Origin: Candidatus Thalassarchaeum betae | Lineage (GTDB): Archaea > Thermoplasmatota > Poseidoniia > Poseidoniales > Thalassarchaeaceae | NCBI GenBank assembly: GCA_022447095.1 | Contig: JAKUUP010000003.1 | Location: 1-64,000 of the forward strand | DNA: 64,000 nt | Reading direction: 5' to 3' | Shown: piece by piece, positions 37,131-48,600 of the stretch | Position numbering within the stretch: position 1 is the stretch's first letter | How the letters are laid out: the number at the start of each line of letters is the position of its first letter | Notes under the pieces: generated by a model | What the model was told of the DNA's origin: nothing | What the model saw: the letters and a program-made list of their open reading frames with translations, nothing else | The model's database searches: none | Made by a program: the position numbers and the translations under genes

Positions 37131-40061
37131 ATGCTGTTATCCGGTACCATGGACGGAGGCATCTCGGACTGGAGTCGATTCGAGCGACTCACTCCGTTCA
37201 GGGTACGTGACGTGCTGTTGGTAGCGAGCCACTTCGATCAGTACCTGCTCGAGGAATCGGGGTACCTCGCCGAGATAATGCAACAGGAGTATTCCGAATT
37301 GAATCTCTCCCAGGCCCCACGCATCATCCACAGCCCGGAGGCTCGGGACGCGCTCCGGCTTCTGCGCGTGCGGGACTTCGACCTCGTCATCACGATGGCG
37401 AGGGTCGGAGAGATGGATGTCAAGGCGTTCGGCAGCGAGGCCAAGAGAATCAGGAAGGGGATTCCGGTAGTCATGCTGAGCCACTACACCCGTGAGTTGG
37501 CAACCCTAAGTGCAGGGGATGGCATAGACCGCATCTTCGTCTGGACAGGAGATAGCGGCATCCTGCTGTCGATATGCAAACTGATTGAGGATGAGCGCAA
37601 TGTGGAGAACGATGTCCGTGACGGTGATGTTCAGGTCATTCTGCTCGTCGAGGACAGCAGGAGGTTCTACTCGGCCTACTTGCCACTACTGTACAAGGAA
37701 CTGGTGCATCAGACCACACGGCTGATGGGAGAGGGCGGAAACCTGCACGAGAAGCTGCTGAGGCTGCGGGCGAGGGCGAAGATTCTCCTAGCCTCAGACA
37801 TGAATACCGCGAAGTCGATCATCGATCGCTACCATAACAACATCATCGGCATCTTCACCGATGGCAAGTTCCCAAACCAAGGAGGGGAGAGAGACACAGC
37901 CGGACTGGAGTTGGTCCGGTACGCCCAAGAGGGTCATCGCTACTTACCCATCCTGTTCCAATCGAAGAATCTCGAACTCAAGGAAGAGGCCGAGACTCTC
38001 GGGGTCCGCTTCGTGCACAAGGAGGACTCGCAGCTCTACCACAGGATCGAGGAGTTCATGGTCGACGAGATGAACTTCGGAGACTTCGTATTCCGGCAGC
38101 CCGACGGGACCGAGGTCGCCAGAGCATCTAATCTCGAGGAGTTGATTCACGGCCTTGAGAATGCGCCTATCGATTCAATCGAGTTCCATGCGTCAAAGAA
38201 CCAGTTCTCACACTGGCTCAGAACTCGGACAGAATTCTCCCTAGCCGCGGGAATGAGGCCGATGACGGTGGAGGACTTCGACACCAGTGAGGGAGTCAGG
38301 AAGTACCTCGCTGACTCGGTACGAGAGCACATAGTGCAGATTCACAGGCGCACCATCAGAGACCATGATGCACGAGTCGGAGATGCTGGTTTCCAGAGAA
38401 TCGGTAGGGGGAGCCTAGGGGGAAAGGGACGCGGGCTTGCATTCTTCTTCACCCGGATGCCCGATCTCGGCCTCGGAATGGCCTTCCCTGATGTCGAATT
38501 TGTCGTACCGAGAACAGTCGTCATAGCGACAGGAGTCTTCGAGGAGTTCATCGAGGGCAACGAACTCGGCAGGTTCGTCCACGAGGACCACAGTGATCCA
38601 GAAGTCGATTCGGCGTTCCTAGCCGGCGAGTTCTCGCCAGAACTGAGAGAAAAGATGTCGGCCCTTCTAGAGAACACCAAGTGGCCGCTGGCGGTTCGCT
38701 CGTCGAGCCTTCTTGAAGACTCGAGTTACCAGCCTTTCGCAGGAGTCTACGCCACCCACATGCTGGCCAACGACCACCCTGAGTTAGAAGTCAGGTTGAG
38801 GCGGCTGCTCGAAGCTATCAAACTGGTCTACGCCTCAACGTATCATCACGGCGCCAAGGCGTACGTGACGGGCACTCCGAGCACGATAGAGGACGAGCGG
38901 ATGGCCGTAGTCGTCCAAGAGCTAGTCGGCGATGAGGTGAATGGGCGATTCTACCCTCTCATCTCCGGTGCTGCGAGGAGTCGTAACCACTACCCTGTGG
39001 AGCCTCTATTGGCAGAGGATGGGATTGCTGCAATATGCATTGGCCTTGGCAGGCAGGTCGCAACGGGTGGCAAGTGCCTGAGATACAGCCCGGGCCAACC
39101 GAAGAGGATTTACCAATTCTACAGTAATCAGGCCACACTCGACACCTCCCAGCGTAACTTCTTCGCCATCCCGATGAATCAAGAGGATGGGTCCGTGCAC
39201 CCATCCGAGGAGGACAACCTGCTGAATCTGCGTCTGTCTGCAGCTGAGGAGGATGGGAGCCTCGCTCTGGTCGGCTCGACGTACGTCGTCTCCGACGACC
39301 GCATGGTCGATTCGATTATGGTCGATGGCGGCCCTAGAGTCGTCACCTTCGCCCCGGTGCTCAAGCATAGGCGATTCCCCCTTTCCGAGATTCTGCATCA
39401 TGTCCTGACCACCTGTCAGAACTACATCGGCTCACCGGTGGAAATCGAGTTCGCCCTATCTATCAACCAGGATTCGGGGAGTCGGAAGTTCGCAATACTC
39501 CAACTCAGGCCGATGATGGAGGAATCTGTCGACATCGACATCGATCTCGGGGAAGTCGACCGGGACAAGGCCATGTGCATCTGCAGCCAGTCGCTCGGCA
39601 ACGGCGTGATAGAGGGAATCAGGGACATCGTATATGTCCACCCCGGGCGACTCGACAGGATGCATACCGTGGGCCTCACCGACGAGATCGAGGCCATCGA
39701 TGCGGGTCTGAGGGCGAAGAAGCGGCCATATGTGCTGATAGGCCCAGGGAGATGGGGTTCAGCCGACCCATCGCTTGGAATCCCCGTGCAATGGGACCAG
39801 ATAATGGGCTCCAAGACTATCGTCGAGGTTCCCATGTCCGACATCCACGTCGAGCCCTCGCAGGGCACCCACTTCTTCCAGAATATCGTCACCTTCAACA
39901 TCGGCTACCTCACTATCGGCGCGGACGACTTCGTGGACTGGGATTGGCTCGACTCGCAGGAGGCTCCAACCGAGTCAGGGGCCCTGCGTCATGTCCGTCT
40001 CTCAGAGCCTCTCAGGGTAATTCTGGACAGCCGGGATTCCGAGGCCATCATCACCAGATGA
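37131..40061 (+). CDS. Double-receiver / PPDK-type ATP-grasp protein (PEP synthase-like, no phosphohistidine domain)
   Basis: 976 residues (ATG 37149 is an alternative start). Two response-regulator-like domains come first: ~22-150 (RDVLLVASHFDQYLLEE...FDLVITMARVGEMD, where the usual phospho-Asp position is not Asp) and ~165-320 (VQVILLVEDSRRFYSAYLP...GIFTDGKFPNQGG, Asp retained). From ~425 a pyruvate phosphate dikinase N-terminal ATP-grasp domain follows: GSLGGKGRGLAF, AVRSSSLLEDSS, PFAGVYATH, VVQELVGDEVNGRFYPLI and EIEFALSINQ...ILQLRPM. It ends with a domain marked GPGRWGSADPSLGIPV and EPSQGTHFFQNIV. The swivelling phospho-His and PEP/pyruvate barrel domains of PEP synthase are absent, so it cannot make PEP by the known mechanism. 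Its stop overlaps the helicase start as ATGA. Confidence 0.85.
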   Translation: MLLSGTMDGGISDWSRFERLTPFRVRDVLLVASHFDQYLLEESGYLAEIMQQEYSELNLSQAPRIIHSPEARDALRLLRVRDFDLVITMARVGEMDVKAFGSEAKRIRKGIPVVMLSHYTRELATLSAGDGIDRIFVWTGDSGILLSICKLIEDERNVENDVRDGDVQVILLVEDSRRFYSAYLPLLYKELVHQTTRLMGEGGNLHEKLLRLRARAKILLASDMNTAKSIIDRYHNNIIGIFTDGKFPNQGGERDTAGLELVRYAQEGHRYLPILFQSKNLELKEEAETLGVRFVHKEDSQLYHRIEEFMVDEMNFGDFVFRQPDGTEVARASNLEELIHGLENAPIDSIEFHASKNQFSHWLRTRTEFSLAAGMRPMTVEDFDTSEGVRKYLADSVREHIVQIHRRTIRDHDARVGDAGFQRIGRGSLGGKGRGLAFFFTRMPDLGLGMAFPDVEFVVPRTVVIATGVFEEFIEGNELGRFVHEDHSDPEVDSAFLAGEFSPELREKMSALLENTKWPLAVRSSSLLEDSSYQPFAGVYATHMLANDHPELEVRLRRLLEAIKLVYASTYHHGAKAYVTGTPSTIEDERMAVVVQELVGDEVNGRFYPLISGAARSRNHYPVEPLLAEDGIAAICIGLGRQVATGGKCLRYSPGQPKRIYQFYSNQATLDTSQRNFFAIPMNQEDGSVHPSEEDNLLNLRLSAAEEDGSLALVGSTYVVSDDRMVDSIMVDGGPRVVTFAPVLKHRRFPLSEILHHVLTTCQNYIGSPVEIEFALSINQDSGSRKFAILQLRPMMEESVDIDIDLGEVDRDKAMCICSQSLGNGVIEGIRDIVYVHPGRLDRMHTVGLTDEIEAIDAGLRAKKRPYVLIGPGRWGSADPSLGIPVQWDQIMGSKTIVEVPMSDIHVEPSQGTHFFQNIVTFNIGYLTIGADDFVDWDWLDSQEAPTESGALRHVRLSEPLRVILDSRDSEAIITR

Positions 40062-42106
40062 GGGCCAATCTTCTTGGTCGGTCTATCGTCAGGTCAGTTT
40101 CCATGACGGCGGAACAGGAGGTTGTTCCGAGTTCATTCTTCGCTCATGAATCAATGAGGACGTCTCAACAGGAGATGATTGCTGATGGGATTGAAGCGCT
40201 CTCAGAGAGAGGTTCTCTCCTAGCTGCGGCACCGACTGGTATTGGCAAGACGGCCGCTGCTCTAGCCTCTGCACTTGAGGTTGCGAATAGAGTTCACGAT
40301 TTCTCATATAGGCCGAAGATCCTATTCATGACTGGCAGGCAATCACAACACAAAATCGTCGTCGAAACTGTACGTCAAATAAATTCCAATCTTCCTAGGG
40401 AGACTCCAAGAGTTAAACTCGTAGACATCATTGGCAGAGAAGGGATGTGCGAAAGTGTAGACAAGTCAACAGGTAAGTGCTCCTGCGAAGAGGACATCGT
40501 CGAGGAATCAAGAAAAGATCGCAGGTCGGACTTACGTGATAAGATACTGGAGGAGCCGAGACATGTCGGATGGAGTGTCAATTTTAGTAGGCAAAGGAAG
40601 ATTTGCGCGTGGGCCACCGCTAGATCTGCAGTGAAATATGCAGACATTGTTGTCTGTGACTACAATCATGTCTTCATTGAGGGGATAAGGGAGAGTTCTC
40701 TTCCAGCTATGGGGGTGGATTTAGAGAGCTCTATCCTCATAGTTGATGAGGCACACAACCTTCCAGATAGAATTAGGAAGGGGCTGGAGAGGAGGATTAC
40801 CTACAAGGTGTTCGGAAGGGCGCTTTCGGATGTCCAAGAGTATGGGGGGAACCTCAAGAAAACGGCAAAACAGCTCGATATAGACGATGTTCACGGCCTG
40901 AGTGATGCGATAATTCTGGAGAAGCAAATCAAGGCGCTAAGCGACGATGTCAGTTTGAGAAGTTGGTTCGACGGCAAGCGGACTGAGATTGAGTCCTCCA
41001 ATAAGGATGATCTAAGGATAGAAACGGGAGAGTTCCTCGACATCGTAGCGGGAGCACTCCAAGGTATTGGAGAGGATGGCGACCTTGAAGGAGAGGCTCT
41101 AATCAGGAGAATGAACAGTACTCTCCTTAGTGTCAAGATTGAGGAGGACGAATCCTTAGAAGATGAGGAAAATGACTGCATCAGGCTGGCCGAAATGCTC
41201 CAGATATGCATTGGATACAGAAACAGTCCAGCACTGGCTCTGGTTTTCGACAGAATAGGCGACGAGAACCGCATAACAAGTCACCTACTGGATCCTGGAG
41301 TGATAGGTGGACCAATATTCGAGAAGTCCGCTGGTTCCATACTCATGTCAGGGACTCTATTTCCTCCTGATATGTATTCAGACATCTTGGGGATACCTAA
41401 TGGAAATACGACCTGCGAGGAGTACGAATCTGGATTCCCTCCGGAAAACAGACCGGTTCTAATTGCTAGCGACGTGACGAGCAAGTACACTGAGAGGGAG
41501 GCTAGCTATGGTTCAATCAGGAGCCACATTCAATCAGTTCTGGAGAAGACACATGGAAACGTGGCGGTCTTCGCACCGAGTTATGCCATGTTAGACCGGA
41601 TTCGTGAAGGCATCTACACCTTCGGTAAAGTGGACAAGGTAGAAGGTAGACGCATGTCGAAAAATGAGGTTGAGAGGGTCATCGCAAGTTTGTACGAGAT
41701 GAGGGCGATGGGCAAGGAAACAGTTCTCTTCGGCGTTCTGAGAGGGAAGTTGTCAGAGGGTATTGACTACTCTGATAACATCCTCAATGCAGTAGTTTGT
41801 GTGGGGCTGCCATTTCCACCTCCAAGTGCTAGACAGGATGCCTTGCTGGAGTACTACACTAGGCGTTTCGGCAGTAGGTCCAAGGCATGGAAGTACGCGA
41901 ACCTGCAACCAGCCGTAAACAGCGTACTGCAAGCCTTAGGAAGACCGATTCGGAACGCCGAGGACAAGGCTATTGTGGTGCTTCTGGAGAAGAGATTACT
42001 CGAGAATAGAGTTGGTGATTGCATGCCCAAGTCAATGCATACTCATCAGACCACCAGCCCATCAAGGACCTCCAAATGGGTTGAGCGCTTCTTTGAGATG
42101 TCATAG
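40058..42106 (+). CDS. XPD/Rad3-type Fe-S DNA helicase
   Basis: 5'-3' superfamily 2 helicase of DNA repair, about 682 residues. Walker A AAAPTGIGKTAAAL (~residue 60), Fe-S-type cysteines (GMCES, GKCSCEED, KICAW) between motifs I and II, DEAH box ILIVDEAHNLPDR, motif V region GVLRGKLSEGIDYSD and motif VI QALGRPIRNAED. ATG 40058 overlaps the upstream TGA (ATGA); ATG 40103 (MTAEQEVVPSS) is an alternative. Codon choice is visibly richer in A/T-ending and AGA/AGG codons than in the neighbours. The long in-frame extension back to 39575 is a shadow of the preceding gene. Confidence 0.9.
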   Translation: MRANLLGRSIVRSVSMTAEQEVVPSSFFAHESMRTSQQEMIADGIEALSERGSLLAAAPTGIGKTAAALASALEVANRVHDFSYRPKILFMTGRQSQHKIVVETVRQINSNLPRETPRVKLVDIIGREGMCESVDKSTGKCSCEEDIVEESRKDRRSDLRDKILEEPRHVGWSVNFSRQRKICAWATARSAVKYADIVVCDYNHVFIEGIRESSLPAMGVDLESSILIVDEAHNLPDRIRKGLERRITYKVFGRALSDVQEYGGNLKKTAKQLDIDDVHGLSDAIILEKQIKALSDDVSLRSWFDGKRTEIESSNKDDLRIETGEFLDIVAGALQGIGEDGDLEGEALIRRMNSTLLSVKIEEDESLEDEENDCIRLAEMLQICIGYRNSPALALVFDRIGDENRITSHLLDPGVIGGPIFEKSAGSILMSGTLFPPDMYSDILGIPNGNTTCEEYESGFPPENRPVLIASDVTSKYTEREASYGSIRSHIQSVLEKTHGNVAVFAPSYAMLDRIREGIYTFGKVDKVEGRRMSKNEVERVIASLYEMRAMGKETVLFGVLRGKLSEGIDYSDNILNAVVCVGLPFPPPSARQDALLEYYTRRFGSRSKAWKYANLQPAVNSVLQALGRPIRNAEDKAIVVLLEKRLLENRVGDCMPKSMHTHQTTSPSRTSKWVERFFEMS

Positions 42107-42149
42107 ACAATGGGTTCATCCGAGTGCATCCTCTCGTGGAACCGTCAGC

Positions 42150-42620
42150 ATGGAGTGGTCGAGAGTCGAAATTGATATGCTCGGTGCTGGTGCGCCAGCA
42201 TCGCCGTCTCTCGGAGTGACGATGCCAGGGCTGGATGCCACGGCCGAGGAGATGCACGGATTATTCTTAGAAGATCTGTCGCATCTCGACGATGTTCGTG
42301 TAGGTCACGACAGGGTCTTCTCTGATGTGGCGACCCCGGTGGAGATGTCCAAGTCGCTGGCTAGAGAGATTCAGCCTCTTGAAGAACTCCTCAAGGAGTT
42401 CGGCGGAAGCCGTTCGGATCACAGGATCTTCATACCCCTCCCATCTGCTCTACCCGATGGTCTGATCGTCGAGAAACTCGCCAGTGATGAGGTCGATATA
42501 ATCCGGCTGATCGCGCCGGAGAAGTTTGGCGGTGTGTTGAGGAAGTTCGAGATGCCCGAAGGACGCAGGCTAACGGGGGCCTCTTGGGAAGAGGGTGTTC
42601 TGAGCCTGACGATGGGCTGA
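42150..42620 (+). CDS. Hsp20/CS-like small protein
   Basis: 156 residues from ATG 42150. The C-terminal half (IIRLIAPEKFGGVLRKFEMP, then GRRLTGASWEEGVLSLTM) follows the alpha-crystallin pattern, where a RxFxxP strand is followed by a short turn and the xxGVLxVxx strand. The N-terminal half is not typical of small heat-shock proteins and contains MLGAGAPASPSLGV and an acidic helix. A chaperone or partner-binding role is a guess. It lies 43 bp after the helicase gene on the same strand and ends two bases before the convergent giant gene. Confidence 0.65.
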   Translation: MEWSRVEIDMLGAGAPASPSLGVTMPGLDATAEEMHGLFLEDLSHLDDVRVGHDRVFSDVATPVEMSKSLAREIQPLEELLKEFGGSRSDHRIFIPLPSALPDGLIVEKLASDEVDIIRLIAPEKFGGVLRKFEMPEGRRLTGASWEEGVLSLTMG

Positions 42621-42621
42621 A

Positions 42622-45600
42622 TCAGGCTTCGGTGAGGAACGAATCCCGTTCTGGGATGTCTTGCAGTTCGTCTATCTCCTGCAGAACCGTGGACAGCGCC
42701 ATCTGCGCGTTCTGGCGATGCGGCTCACCGAGCACGTGGCTGGAGTACCTAGCCTCCTCGAAAATCCGGTCTAAGGCGACGAGAGCCTGCTCGCTGATTG
42801 GCAGGGCGTTGCGAATCGCCAACTCAAACTCACGCACCGTCTCGAAGTCCCGGCGCAGGAATCCCCTGCGCATGAGAATCCGGCACAGGCTCTCGTAGCA
42901 GTTGAAGATAGCCTCGCGGACCTCGTCGCCTGCTGCCAGTAGTTCAGCAGTGTAATTGAACACCCCTGCGAGCTCGTCAATAGCCGCCTGCTTTCGACGG
43001 CGGAAGAGCACGAGGGACCCGGCTAGCAGACCGAGGACAATGAGGGCCACGAGTGCGTACAATGCCGGTCGGAAGGACTGCGGGTCCTGCTGCTCATACT
43101 CGATGTCGAGGCCACCGTGGAAGTTGGCCAGCCATGTCTTGTTTATCGGGTCGACGAAATCCGAGTTGGTGCTGAAGCATACTCGCAGTTCGCCCCAGAA
43201 GCTGTCGTTGTGGAACGAAGGCAGACCGATGACCGATTCGAACTGGTAGGTGAACTCGCCACCCTGGTCTGTCAGTCCGACCCTGCTGAAGTGGGTAGAG
43301 GAGTCTCTGTTGTCGCAGGTGCTGTTGACCAAGTAGGCAGACAGGGGGAAGTCCGGCACGGGTTGCCCGGTGTCCAGCGCTGAGACATTGACCGATCCTT
43401 CGAGCAGTCTCTGACCCTCTGCTAGGAACAGCGAGTCGGGCTCGAAGACGAAGACGACTGAGATCAGAATCATGACTTCGACTTCGATGGAGTCGCCATT
43501 CAGGTATCTCGAGCCGTCTGGCTCGACCTTTATCGTGAGTGTCAACGGTCCAGGGGGCATGACTTGGATGGCATTGGTGATGAGGCCGAAGTGTTCGGTG
43601 CCGTCATCCTGCCACGGGTTGCCTATCAGGGGCAGCAGGCTGTCGCCCCAGTACAGTGCTATCGTCATGTTGTGCATGACGTTGCCCTCGCCGCCTATCT
43701 CCAGGATGCGTCCCTGAAGTTTGATTGGGGAATCAGGATCCCCGCGGATGATTGCCAAGTTATTCGAGAACACTTCGATGTCGATGTCCGCTCTCGTGTA
43801 TACGGTCATATTGTACTGCACCGGGAGGTAGAATGTCTCGCCGGAGAATGAGAATGCCACATTGTGGGGGCCGCGGGCAATCGCGTAGCCAACGTCGTGT
43901 GAGTAACTGAAGGTGCCGTCAATCGAAGTGGTCAGACTACCTACGATCTGCCCATCGAGCCTGAAGACGAGTTCCCTGCCCTCCATACCGGGGTGCCCCG
44001 AGGAGTCGGCGTCGAAGAGGCGCCCGGTGAAGTTCCATGTTCCCCCTCGGGTTATGACAGTCGAATCCACCTGCAAGGTCATCCCGGTGTGATAAGCGAC
44101 CGTCAGCACAGTCTCAGTTGAGTCGAGGCGGTGATAGCCCTGTTCAGGGGCCATGATGATCATAGTGTGGTTGCCCACTTCAAGGAAGTCAGAGACTACC
44201 CAGGCATAGCTCCACCCTCCGTTCTCGTCGGTGCTGGTTATGCCCACCAACACGCCATCGACGAAGATCTGCAGGGAGTGGTTGGACAACCACCCCTCCG
44301 GCAGGTTGTCCTTGACCGTTCCTTGCAGGGTGAGCAAGTCTCCGACAGCGATAGTGGGGGGCTTGACCACAGATACCTCGACTGGGCCGTAGACAGTGAA
44401 GATGGTCGAGGAGTTGGAACCCAGTATGAATTCCTCACCTTGGAAAGATATCAGCACCACACGAGGGCCGAGCTCCATATCAGGAGGAACGGGGATGTAG
44501 AGGCTGAAGGTCCCATTCTCATCAACCGTCAAGCCAGTCAGGAACTGCCCGTTCATAGAGACGTCGAGGTCCCTGTAAGGTAGCACCCTGCCTGAGCCGT
44601 CGGTCAACATGCCCTCGATAAGCAGCAGTTCGTTACGGTCGATATCACCCGGTGGGGTAGTCAGCACGACCTGTGAGGTCTGGGTTGCATTGAATTGCGT
44701 AGTATGGGATGATGGCAAGTAGTACTCTGGATTAAGGGAATCACCCTGGCCCATCGGATCAACCCAGGTAAAACCGCCGAGGAAGTTCACGGTGACTGTA
44801 TGCATTCCGTAATCCACGTCCAGAGGCAAGTCGTAGGTGATTGACCACTCTCCTGTGCTGGCGTTGGACTGCGTGGAATACGTCGGTCCGACGGTGACGC
44901 CGTCGATTGCCAGATGGATGATTCCACCGGCGGCATTGCCTCCGTGAAGCAGTAACTGGCCGTGCTCGTCTAGCAGCGTGCCGCTGAAAGTGATACTCTC
45001 CCCGGCTATCGCGGATCCTGTGATTGAAGTGATGTTCAACTCTGTCGGTGCCAGAATGATGACACGTGTCCACGACTCGTCGCCGAGCAGGCCCGTGGTG
45101 CCGTTGATTCCAGCGAACTGTGCCGTGATTGTCATCGGTCCAGGTGCCCTCATGACGTCGACCGACAGGACGGTGTTCATCGAGCCGTTGACATCGGTGG
45201 TCCCGCGCCACTCAAACAAGCCGTCCACATACATATCGACTGGGACTGAATCCACAGGCTGCCCTGCATTGTCGATCAGCGAGATGTTGACGCTGATGAC
45301 GTCGCCACGAATGGTCCTGCTGTCGGGGTCGAGGTCCGAGGGATCTAAGATGGACAGTAGTGAGTACCCCCGGCTGTCGAAGGTGCCGTTTCCGGTGCTC
45401 GAGCCGTAGTAGTTGACATTGGGAGTGTAGGTGGCCATCAGGTCGTGCGTCCCTCGCGGGAATGAGAGGTCGAGGTGGATCACGGCGCTCCAAGAGCCGT
45501 TCGGGGAAACCGCTCCCCCAGTCATGGTGAATGTGTTGCTCTGGCCATCAATGTTGAATGTCAGCGCTGGTGAAAGGGTGTTACCGTCGCGGTCAGTGAT

Positions 45601-48600
45601 GCCACTGCCGTTGCTGGACGTCAGCATGCCGCTGACTGTGAAGAACTCGCCGGCAGCAGGGTTGTCAGTTATCGGGTCGAGAGTGAGGTTGGTCGGCGAT
45701 CTGATGGTGATGGTGGTGATGATAGTCGCCGTCGAGTGCAGGGTGCTGGAGCCGTTGAACATGAGTGTGATGGCTATCAGACCCAGAGGGTGGGAGTGGG
45801 GTATTTCGAAACTGAAGTTGGTCATCCCAGCGCCATTGGTCTGCACCGGAGTCAGCCAAGTGTCGTGGAACTTCGCTGTCACAGTCGCATCGTCAATCTG
45901 CCTGTCGTTGTCACTCGACTCGACCAGTCGGGCGCCGAAGTTGACGGAAGAGCCCCTATCAGCGACAGTGTTGATGACTGGGTTCCTATCGATGAATTGG
46001 GTCACGCCGCGGACTAGGATCGAGGCGTTGCCCGTGCCGGTCAGGTAGAATGGTGAGCTGCCGTTGATGACGCTGACTACGACGGTCTTAGTCCCACTAG
46101 TCACTCCGTCTCCCATGGGATCGGTCGGCACCAAGATAGTGAAAGACCCGTTGCTTGAAGTTGTCTGACTCAATACCAGAGTCTCACTGGCATCATTCAG
46201 GAAGAAGACTTCTACTGCCATGGGTCCGTTGACAGTTCTGTTGCTGTCCGCGCCGTCGATGACCCGGCCGCTAATGGAGAATGCCTGCCCAGCGGTCACC
46301 TCTGTGGGAATGCTGTCGATCTCGACAAAACTCGAGACCTGCACTGTGAGGTTCACCAAGCTATCGTTGCCGAGCCACCGTCCGGCGTTCTCAACAGTCA
46401 GGTTGTCCGATAAGTCGTCTGGTGCGTGTACTCGCACGGAGTAGTACCCAGGCGGGGTCGATGCAGGAATCATCGAGTTGAATCTAACGAGGCCGTCGGA
46501 ACCCGTGGTCTGGTTCTGTAAAATCTGCTGGAGTGGCCCACCCCAATCGAAGTAAAGGTCTGCGAGAACGCCTTGCAGCAGGCCGTCGTCTTCGACATCA
46601 GTAATCGTCGCATTGAGCGTCATAGTGGAGCCAGCGGCGACTATCAGCGAGCCGGGGGCGGCCACGACCACGAACTCGGTCTGGATGCCCGCCCTGACGT
46701 ATTCGGCTTCTTGCTCCTTGAAGAAATAGCCACCTTGGGGAGGGAAGCCCGAGAAATCCAGTTTCACCCTTAGATCGTAGACGCCCGCTCCTACGCCGCT
46801 GGGCATTACGAAACTCATGTTGTACCCTCCGGTGGACTGGTTGATCCAGCCAGATGCTAGGCGGTAGATCACAGGTGAAGCCGGTGAGCCATCAGGAGCA
46901 GGGGGGAGGTTTGAGGGGACTTCCAGTTGGACCAACACGGAGGAGTTGTTCCCAAGAATCGGTATCTCGTGGAAGATGTCGTTCGCTGATCCTGCTACCC
47001 AGTTGGTAGCCCCTCTCGGAGTCCATTCTAAGCCGATTTCGACAGTTGCGTTGGCCCTTCCTCGAATCCTGATCTCATCTACTGCTGTGGCCGGATAGAA
47101 CCACGTCGAGCCGGAGAAATTCAGCACCCAGCTGTAGTCACCTGCGAACATCTGCCACGGTGGCGTCCAAGTGACCTCCAGCCTCGGATTGTCGGGATCT
47201 GTGACATTCCAAGTCTCGGGGCCGTTTGTTGTGTTCCAAGACTCACTGCCGTTGAACTCGAGGACATATGTGCCCCGGAATTGTGCTAGGGAGGTATATG
47301 TGTGATCCGTCAGAATCACCTCGACGTTGTTCAAATTGCCTCTCATCGCTGGTCCCAGAGTGTAGTTGAAGTTGATGAAACTCCTTATTCCGTACTGGTC
47401 TGTGAAGGTGGACTGATCGTTGGCATACAGGCCCTCCGAATCGAACTCGACTTTCACTTGTACCTCCCCTGCCGGTATGGGTACGTCGGAGGCGGCGAAC
47501 AGCCAACTGACGGCGAACTCCCCGGGAGTCGTGGTCCAATTGCTGTCATTGAGGTACCACGTAGCGAGGGTAGTGTACGGGCCATTCGTGGTTGCACGGC
47601 GCATCTTTAGAAACAGCGTGCCATTCAGAGACTCAGTGTTCGGCCCCCGACTCAGAACAGTCCCGTTGAGATAAACTGGCTCGTCGATGTCCAAAATGGA
47701 GTTGTTCGCGTCCGTTCCTTCCAGTGTGACCGTGAGATTGGGTGCAGGGGTGATGTTGAACATGAATCCAAATGTGGCTGGCCTGACATGGTACGAGGGT
47801 GTGCTGGCGTTGTTCAGGTCCTCTTCGTGCCATCCGAAGAAGTTCAGTGAGGCGTTGATCAGACCGAGCGGTTCGCTCTCGTTAATCGCCAAGGAGAACT
47901 CGTAGTAGCCACCAGCCCCGATTTCAGCGATCAGGCTCACTGGGCCATCAGTGGCGGTAGTGTAGTTCAGTATGACCTGCATGCTGTCCAAAGCAGAAGG
48001 GTCGGTGTACGGGGCGCTAGCCCAGTACATGTCGCCCGTCACCAGCGTTTCCACGCCCGCGCCCAAGGGAGGCTCATCGGTCGGAGGAGGTTCCCTCAAA
48101 GATAGATTGACGTCATCTGAAACGTTCAGGCGCCACTCGAATGAGATTCCTTGAGAGCCGACATATGCCCTCTCAAGCACGTGAAGCACAAGGGCCCCGA
48201 AACCGGGATCTATGACGATGTCCGGAGTTCCATTGAGTTGGAAGCTGCCGTTCTGATCGGTCGTCCCGTTGGCTACCAGATGGTGGCTGACAGCCGCACT
48301 TCCCGGTACATTGGCGGTTTGGTTAGACCTGACTAGATAGAGGTTGAGCGTGATGTTTTCTGCAGCACTGTGGTTTTCGACGAATCGCAACGAGCCGTTC
48401 AGCCATATCGAGCCAGAGGAGTGGTCCCTCTCGACCCAAGTAGGACCCCATTCCTGGTTCACCACCTCTATCGAAGCCATCTCGGGGCAGGCCTCAAACG
48501 GAACCCAGCCCATGTCCAACCCGCCTTGGTTCGCATTGGTCTCAAGGTGGACCTCGACCCATCTGGTGAAGTCCTTGCCGTAGACCTCAAAGGAATCCCC

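Noticed and set aside
39575-40057. Extension of the helicase reading frame upstream
   Set aside because: Overlaps the end of the PPDK-type gene in another frame; ATGA junction at 40058 gives a natural start.
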